A stretch of DNA of 5,707 nt, taken from the NCBI GenBank assembly GCA_017402895.1, contig JAFPLG010000014.1:1-5707 (forward strand), read 5' to 3'. A program made the position numbers and the translations under genes. This document shows positions 1 to 3,517 of the stretch, in pieces. How positions within the stretch are numbered: the first letter of the stretch is position 1; the number at the start of each line of letters is the position of its first letter. The notes beneath the pieces were generated by a model. It was given only the letters and a program-made list of their open reading frames with translations. It was not told the origin of the DNA and searched no databases. The DNA comes from Paludibacteraceae bacterium (GTDB lineage Bacteria; Bacteroidota; Bacteroidia; Bacteroidales; Paludibacteraceae).

Positions 1-45
1 GGGCACGATTAAAGGGTTAAGCCTCCAGCTTAATGCCCTTTTTCT
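1..45 (-). repeat. Diverged tandem copy of the 3' end of the DUF2764 gene
   Basis: Bases 1-45 align without gaps to 56-100, an offset of 55, with about 32 of 45 bases identical by hand count. The first 12 bases (gggcacgattaa) match exactly. On the minus strand this copy reads K-K-G-I-K-L-E-A-stop (stop at 17-19), against K-K-G-I-R-L-N-A-stop at the real gene end (stop at 72-74). The copy lies in a different frame, so it is not translated as part of the gene. It looks like an old tandem duplication spanning the last codons and the bases after the stop. The window edge hides whether further copies follow. Confidence 0.6.
13..40. other. Hairpin after the DUF2764 gene
   Basis: The arms TTAAGC (17-22) and GCTTAA (28-33) are perfect complements around a 5-base loop. 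GGG/CCC pairs extend the stem outward past a 2-base bulge. No run of U follows on the minus strand, so this is not a convincing terminator. It may be an intercistronic RNA structure before the expected atpA gene. A second small palindrome, GCCC-taaa-GGGC, lies at 48-59. Confidence 0.35.
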
Positions 46-71
46 TAGCCCTAAAGGGCACGATTAAGGGA

Positions 72-686
72 CTACGCGTTAAGGCGTATTCCCTTTTTCA
101 TATCCAGAACCAACTCGCGGAATATCTTTTCACCCTCTTCCACGGTGAGGATACTCCAGCGGTGGAGCATCACGGCCTCCAGGTAGTAGGCAAACACCAT
201 CTCGCGTGAGAAGAAGTCGAACTCTGTGCGGGTCTGCAGCCACTCAAAGCGCAGCGCATCCATGGCTTTCTCGCGATCCATCAGGTTCTCAATCTGAGCA
301 AGACCTAGCATCGCATCGTAGTCGCCCGGCAGTTCTCCGAGTCCGAAGTCCTTGCGATTGGCGTTGGTGCGTAGCGTCTCAGCCACCTCGTCATCGCCCA
401 CGACCTGCTGCTTCTGGTCAAAGCCATGCTTGCGGCAAATCTGTGCCACCAGGATATTGTTCATATCCCGGTTCATGGCAAACCAATCACGCAGGAAGCG
501 GCTCTTTGCGTGCAGTCCGGCGGCTAGCGTCTCTTCGTCCAGAGGTCGGCGCAACAAAGCAAGAAGCCCCTTGTCTTTCTCCGACAGTTGCTCATCCAGC
601 AGTTCTTCCAGCTTCTCCAGCGAAACGGGAATATCTGCGCCTGCTTTCAGTTCGGGCAATCCGGCCAATAAATACTCGTAAGTCAT
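72..686 (-). CDS. DUF2764 family protein of the V-type ATP synthase operon
   Basis: A soluble, mainly helical protein of 204 residues with no signal peptide or membrane segment. The N-terminus (MTYEYLLAGLPEL) resembles the Y-YLVAGLP start typical of DUF2764 proteins, which sit between the subunit E and A genes of V-type ATPases in Bacteroidetes and Chlamydiae. Further features are a DMNNILVAQICRKHGF segment near residues 74-89 and a C-terminal helical block rich in aromatic and acidic residues. The ATG at 684-686 is preferred. A start nine codons upstream (713) is open, but those codons lie in the degenerate AAATG-type word array and add an unlike leader. The role is unproven. By gene position, between the stalk subunit E and the catalytic A subunit, it may act as a central-stalk or assembly factor. 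It seems shorter than family members I recall (about 270 residues), so an internal loss is possible. Its 3' end is duplicated just downstream. Confidence 0.75.
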   Translation of the reverse strand: MTYEYLLAGLPELKAGADIPVSLEKLEELLDEQLSEKDKGLLALLRRPLDEETLAAGLHAKSRFLRDWFAMNRDMNNILVAQICRKHGFDQKQQVVGDDEVAETLRTNANRKDFGLGELPGDYDAMLGLAQIENLMDREKAMDALRFEWLQTRTEFDFFSREMVFAYYLEAVMLHRWSILTVEEGEKIFRELVLDMKKGIRLNA

Positions 687-809
687 GACATTTACAATTT
701 CGTCATTTACCATTTGGTCATTTATTGGGTCATTGAATCATTTAATCAATAAATGGCTAAATCGCCAAATCGTACATAAATGGTACATGGTAAATGAACA
801 AATGGTACA
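687..809. repeat. AT-rich intergenic array of short degenerate words in both orientations
   Basis: The 123-base gap between atpE and the DUF2764 gene consists almost entirely of 7-10 base words such as catttacc, atttggtc, aaatggta and aaatcgcc. aaatggtacat occurs twice exactly (778-788 and 800-810). tcatttaccat (703-713) is the perfect inverse complement of atggtaaatga (787-797). Words run as CATTT in the lower-coordinate half (about 687-745) and as AAATG in the other (about 748-810), so the whole stretch can fold back imperfectly. No coding gene, terminator or clear promoter is visible. The array runs up to the DUF2764 start codon. Confidence 0.7.
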
Positions 810-1394
810 TTAAAATAGCATCTCTACGAGTTGCGGACGGAGCATTTCCTTGAAGTAAGCCACGAACTCAGCATCGCCGAAGGCCAACTTGTACCCACCC
901 TTCTGCGGCTGGATCGTAAAGTCGGTCTTGATGCCCTTCACTTCCTTGATCGTCACGCCCTTGTCCAGCAGGCCCTTGGCATTGGCGGCAAAGTACTTGC
1001 GGAGCTCCTCGGCCTCTTTGGCCTCGATCATCACCTCGCCCTGCTTGGCCATCTGCTCGGCCATCTTTGCGATCAGGCCCTGCATAAATTTCTTGTCGGC
1101 CGTAGCAGCCTTGACGCTGTCCTCGGCAATCTTGTCTGCCAGCAGGTTAGCCACCTCGGTCTTCACGGCATTGACGCTCTGCTCGGCATAGAGCTTGAGT
1201 TCGGCGCGGGTCTTCTTGTCCAGGTCTTTGGCCTTCTTGTCGGCCGCGGCCACGATCTCCTTGGCTTTCTTCTCAGCCTCAGCCACGATAGCCTGGGCTT
1301 TGTCGTTTGCTTTGGCCACAATCTCTTGTGCCTCGGCATTTCCCTTCTCTACGCCCTCTGCGTAGATCTTCTCAGTCAGTTCAGATAAATTCAT
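810..1394 (-). CDS. atpE: V-type ATP synthase subunit E
   Basis: Peripheral-stalk (stator) subunit of a V/A-type ATPase. In the family, E pairs with a second stalk subunit as a long coiled coil and anchors the catalytic A3B3 head against rotation. The 194 residues match the usual length of about 195-200. Residues about 5-70 are a continuous, highly charged Ala/Lys/Glu helix with heptad-like spacing (repeats such as EKKAKEIVAAADKKAKDLDKK), as in E-subunit coiled coils. From about residue 90 a globular domain follows, ending in GGYKLAFGDAEFVAYFKEML and a hydrophobic tail, as expected for contact with the head. The ATG at 1394 gives the natural N-terminus MNLSELTEKIYAEG. The gene lies 53 bases after the DUF4476 gene with no visible terminator. 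The following DUF2764 gene fits the order E-DUF2764-A-B-D-I-K known in Bacteroidetes and Chlamydiae. V-ATPases of such anaerobes may pump Na+ or H+; the ion cannot be inferred here. Confidence 0.88.
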   Translation of the reverse strand: MNLSELTEKIYAEGVEKGNAEAQEIVAKANDKAQAIVAEAEKKAKEIVAAADKKAKDLDKKTRAELKLYAEQSVNAVKTEVANLLADKIAEDSVKAATADKKFMQGLIAKMAEQMAKQGEVMIEAKEAEELRKYFAANAKGLLDKGVTIKEVKGIKTDFTIQPQKGGYKLAFGDAEFVAYFKEMLRPQLVEMLF

Positions 1395-1447
1395 CGTATA
1401 TTTTGTTTTCTAATTGTCTTTTACTTTAGCCTTTAACCATTAGCCCA

Positions 1448-1861
1448 TTATCTCCTCCTCGCTCCCGGCATGACGGCATCCATCATGGTCTCGAAATTGG
1501 AGTTGAACTCAAACACATCGCGCAGGTAATAGTAGTTCTGCGGGTCCTCGCAGTATGCGTGCGCGTAGATGAGGAACTTGGTGCGGTTGTCGTCGAACGA
1601 GAACACCCGAGCCATACGTGCCAGGTCCTCGGTGCAGAAATGGCCAAGCGTCACGCACAGCTTAGCCACTTCCAGTCGCTTGTCGTCATAGTTCAGTTCT
1701 TTGAGCACCTCTACGGCCATGCTCAGTTGTTCACTCGTGGCGCACTCTATATGGTGACGTCCGTGTCCGGGGCCGCGGTCCGGTCCGGGACCTCCGTGGC
1801 GTTGTGCACTCGCCGACAAGCACAGCAGCGAGGCAAACAGGATAATAGCTATTCGTTTCAT
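1448..1861 (-). CDS. Secreted DUF4476 domain protein
   Basis: A small exported protein of 137 residues. Residues 1-20 form a signal peptide (MKR, hydrophobic core IAIILFASLLCL, then SASA-Q with probable cleavage after residue 19). A short Gly/Pro/Arg/His segment (about 21-37, HGGPGPDRGPGHGRHH) links to a helical domain at about 43-130. That domain has the DUF4476 pattern: repeated helices with KRLEVAKLCVTLGHFCTEDLARMARVF, an FDDNRTKFLIYAH helix, then D-P-NYYYLRDVFEFNS. DUF4476 has no known biochemical role and is common as secreted proteins in Bacteroidetes. Three cysteines (40, 69, 76) plus 104 remain after cleavage and could form disulfides in the periplasm. The ATG at 1861 is 8 bases after the stop of the DUF2059 gene, so the two are almost certainly co-transcribed and possibly translationally coupled. 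The basic tail RRR is unremarkable. Confidence 0.75.
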   Translation of the reverse strand: MKRIAIILFASLLCLSASAQRHGGPGPDRGPGHGRHHIECATSEQLSMAVEVLKELNYDDKRLEVAKLCVTLGHFCTEDLARMARVFSFDDNRTKFLIYAHAYCEDPQNYYYLRDVFEFNSNFETMMDAVMPGARRR

Positions 1862-1869
1862 AGTCTTAC

Positions 1870-2742
1870 TTATTTTAGCATTTTCAAAGTATCATACAGC
1901 GGCGCTGCATATTTCGGATAGTACTGGCCCATCCATTCGGCCATCTTCGTAATGATATCGATGCCGAGTTGCATCGTGTCGGCCGACATCTCTATAACGG
2001 CGTCCATGGCGTGTTGGTAGGAGGTCTTCTTGGTCATACCGGCCACCAGTTTCACGTCGTTGAGCGTCAGTTGGTTGCTAAAGAGCGCCAGCATCACCTT
2101 CGGCAGGTTTTTGTTGGTGTACTGAATCAGCTCATCCACCTTAGCCTGGGGGTTGGCAATACCACTATCCTGCAGTTTGTCGGCCAAGCCGGTGAAGATC
2201 CCCTGGAAGCTGCTGGCCAGCACATCGTTGATGCGCGAGTCGGCGTAGAACTGGTAGAACGCCGTGGCATATTCTGCCGGCACGTCATCGGCTATCTGCA
2301 CGTCGCGTGCAGGCTGGCCCGTCATGATATTCTGGATAGCCTCCGAGAACTGACGTACGAATTGTTGGTATTCGGGCGACTGTTGCATGTTGCTGACGAT
2401 CGCCATCGTGCGTTTCTGGAGTTCTGCATATTTCGGGTCGGCATATATCGTAGCCAGTTCCTTCAGTTCTGCTTCGCTGACATGACGACGGAAGGCGGGT
2501 TCGTAGATCGAGACGATATCCTCCATCATCTGGGTGGTCACATACTGGCTCACCACGTTCTTGCCGTTAGGATCGTCCGGATACAGGCTTTGTGCCATAG
2601 GCTCAAGCATCTGGCTATACTGGGTTGGATTGACCACTCCACTACCGCTCATATAGCGTGAGAGCGCATCGTGGTACGAGTCAGCTTGGATTGTCAGGCA
2701 CATCATCGTTGCGAGTGCCACGAGAGAAAAGAATCGTTTCAT
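1870..2742 (-). CDS. Secreted protein with two DUF2059-like repeats
   Basis: An exported, all-helical protein of 290 residues with the chosen start. Residues 1-20 (MKRFFSLVALATMMCLTIQA) are a clear signal peptide. The reading frame stays open to 2868, but those 42 extra codons run through the promoter and terminator, so the ATG at 2740-2742 is the real start. Residues about 70-115 show the DUF2059 pattern (EDIVSIYEPAFRRHVSEAEL, then KELATIYADPKYAEL). A second copy appears at about 208-250 (NLPKVMLALFSNQLTLNDV, then KLVAGMTKKTSYQHA), so the protein seems to contain two diverged DUF2059 units (about 24-125 and 158-255). The function of DUF2059 is unknown; such proteins are usually periplasmic. 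The gene is first in a transcription unit led by the promoter at 2790-2820 and overlaps functionally with the DUF4476 gene 8 bases downstream. Confidence 0.72.
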   Translation of the reverse strand: MKRFFSLVALATMMCLTIQADSYHDALSRYMSGSGVVNPTQYSQMLEPMAQSLYPDDPNGKNVVSQYVTTQMMEDIVSIYEPAFRRHVSEAELKELATIYADPKYAELQKRTMAIVSNMQQSPEYQQFVRQFSEAIQNIMTGQPARDVQIADDVPAEYATAFYQFYADSRINDVLASSFQGIFTGLADKLQDSGIANPQAKVDELIQYTNKNLPKVMLALFSNQLTLNDVKLVAGMTKKTSYQHAMDAVIEMSADTMQLGIDIITKMAEWMGQYYPKYAAPLYDTLKMLK

Positions 2743-2789
2743 ATCGGTATAATTTAGAGTTAAATTCCGCTTTATTTCAAAAATCGCGG

Positions 2790-2820
2790 CAAAGATACAA
2801 AAAAAATCCCACATACGCAA
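2790..2820 (-). promoter_or_regulatory. Bacteroidetes-type promoter for the DUF2059-DUF4476 (and possibly V-ATPase) unit
   Basis: On the minus strand TATCTTTG (2797-2790) matches the Bacteroidetes -7 consensus TAnnTTTG exactly. TTG at 2820-2818 lies 20 bases upstream, within the usual 19-21 spacing for the -33 element. Transcription would begin near 2783, giving a leader of about 40 AT-rich bases before the ATG at 2742. No strong Shine-Dalgarno sequence is present, as is common in this phylum. The -33 element falls in the loop of the upstream terminator hairpin. Confidence 0.75.
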
Positions 2821-2839
2821 GCGTACGCGAGATTTTTTT
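2800..2839 (-). terminator. Strong intrinsic terminator overlapping the promoter
   Basis: Arms 2800-2818 and 2821-2839 pair over 19 positions around a 2-base loop. As DNA three positions are mismatched (2809/2830, 2811/2828, 2813/2826). In the minus-strand RNA all three become G-U wobbles, so the stem is continuous, while in plus-strand RNA they are C-A mismatches. The minus transcript ends in a run of U directly after the stem. This marks the end of the upstream transcription unit and insulates the promoter that follows. Confidence 0.75.
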
Positions 2840-2843
2840 GAAG

Positions 2844-2864
2844 AATACAGAATACAGATTACAG
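2844..2864. repeat. Three tandem heptamers
   Basis: aatacag (2844-2850), aatacag (2851-2857) and attacag (2858-2864) are consecutive, followed by a partial acatag. This is a short low-complexity array between the two terminators. No function is evident. Confidence 0.6.
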
Positions 2865-2930
2865 ACATAGTATGCTTTGGTAAATCAGTCAGTACTCTGT
2901 CAGTGAGCGAAGCGAACGGTCTGTACTCCT

Positions 2931-2961
2931 AAAAAAATCCTGCCTTCGAGCGGGATTTTTT
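2931..2961 (-). terminator. Intrinsic terminator after the small membrane protein gene
   Basis: AAAAAATCC (2932-2940) pairs with GGATTTTTT (2953-2961) around an inner partly paired segment with a TTCG loop (2945-2948). The minus transcript has a seven-base U run at the end (2937-2931). It lies about 60 bases after the stop at 3022-3024. The A/T tracts on both sides mean it could also work in the other direction, but no plus-strand gene is present to need it. Confidence 0.7.
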
Positions 2962-3021
2962 ATACTTTTCAGCGGATGAAGGGCATGGGTTGTGGGGCTT
3001 CGTAGGTCGGGCGCGGGAGAT

Positions 3022-3516
3022 TCATCCAACGTCCTGCTTGCTGAAACGGCGGCGATAGGCGCCGTAGCCAACGGCCAACAAGACAAACAGCCACCAGGGG
3101 ACATCGCCCACAGGATCGACCTTTCCCATAAACGGGTCATCCTCGTCGTCATCGTGGCCGACCCGGCGGACATGCGGACCACGGTTACTCTCCTCCGCCG
3201 CCATGACCGCACGGCCGGACGCATTGACAGACGGCACATAGGTAGAAAACCGACCCGTAGGCACGGAAGAGGAATTGAGCAGACGGACCGTAGAACCCAT
3301 ATTGACAACCGTCTGGGAAGGACGATACGTGCCGGAAGAGCCAACAGAATGCAGGCGGGCACTGCTGGCAGTATAGACTACAGGAGAAGAAGAATGCTGC
3401 CTACAAGACATAGGAACCTGCACCTCGTACGGCGAGGCGTAGGCAGAATAGCCTACCCCGAGCCCCTCCCTAAAGGGAAGGGTCAGAAGAATTAATATGT
3501 AGAGCAGCTTCTTCAA
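3022..3516 (-). CDS. Small exported protein with one C-terminal membrane helix
   Basis: A 164-residue protein that I do not recognise. It has three parts. The first is a signal peptide (1-27; KKLLYILILLTL core, then LPFREGLGVGYSAYA with probable cleavage after AYA). The second is a Ser/Thr/Val-rich, low-complexity middle (28-120). The third is an acidic patch HDDDEDD (121-127), then DPVGD (134-138), a hydrophobic helix (about 140-154), RRR and a short basic tail. This motif-helix-basic tail order is common at the C-terminus of small Bacteroidetes envelope proteins and suggests anchoring or sorting. The start is TTG (3516-3514), one base after the stop of the large upstream gene. An in-frame stop at 3525-3523 blocks any earlier start, and the next ATG (residue 36) would lose the signal peptide. 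The tight junction implies translational coupling. The LPFREGLGVG stretch is encoded by a palindromic repeat-like sequence. Confidence 0.65.
   Translation of the reverse strand: MKKLLYILILLTLPFREGLGVGYSAYASPYEVQVPMSCRQHSSSPVVYTASSARLHSVGSSGTYRPSQTVVNMGSTVRLLNSSSVPTGRFSTYVPSVNASGRAVMAAEESNRGPHVRRVGHDDDEDDPFMGKVDPVGDVPWWLFVLLAVGYGAYRRRFSKQDVG
3423..3482 (-). repeat. Run of three hairpins with a REP-like palindrome inside a signal-peptide coding region
   Basis: Three adjacent inverted repeats occur here. CCCC-T-CCC (3463-3470) pairs with GGG-AA-GGG (3475-3482), with one G-U in minus RNA. GTAGGC (3439-3444) pairs with GCCTAC (3451-3456). CCTCG (3423-3427) pairs with CGAGG (3433-3437). The first reads LPFREG in the protein; similar CCCTTTAGGGAGGGG-type palindromes are, from memory, frequent between genes in Bacteroidetes. 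The stretch is therefore probably a dispersed palindromic element captured in frame. I cannot confirm copies elsewhere from this window. Confidence 0.5.
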
Positions 3517-3517
3517 G

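Larger units (their letters stand above)
2743..3021. other. Intergenic region between two transcription units
   Basis: This 279-base gap holds, in transcription order, about 60 bases of 3' leader-free sequence, the terminator at 2931-2961, a segment with a near-direct repeat (GTCAGTACTC 2888-2897, GTCTGTACTC 2919-2928), the heptamers at 2844-2864, the terminator at 2800-2839, the promoter at 2790-2820 and a 40-base leader. No additional gene is supported here. Confidence 0.7.

Noticed and set aside
831..1388. 185-codon plus-strand frame opposite atpE
   Set aside because: Its Leu/His/Gly-rich repeats are the reverse complement of the Ala/Lys/Glu coiled coil of subunit E; no independent evidence of coding.
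1969..2661. 230-codon plus-strand frame
   Set aside because: It is antisense to the DUF2059 gene, has no signal or domain pattern, and is rich in His/Leu/Arg as typical of shadow frames.
2743..2868. Extended N-terminus of the DUF2059 protein
   Set aside because: The 42 extra codons cover the promoter and terminator and would bury the signal peptide, so the ATG at 2742 is chosen.
2888..2928. Near-direct repeat GTCAGTACTC/GTCTGTACTC, considered as attachment or insertion-site duplication
   Set aside because: Only ten bases with one mismatch, and no transposase, integrase or element lies between the copies.
2889..3362. 157-codon minus-strand frame overlapping the small membrane protein
   Set aside because: It runs through a terminator hairpin and overlaps a better-supported gene with signal peptide and membrane helix; its end merely translates the intergenic sequence.
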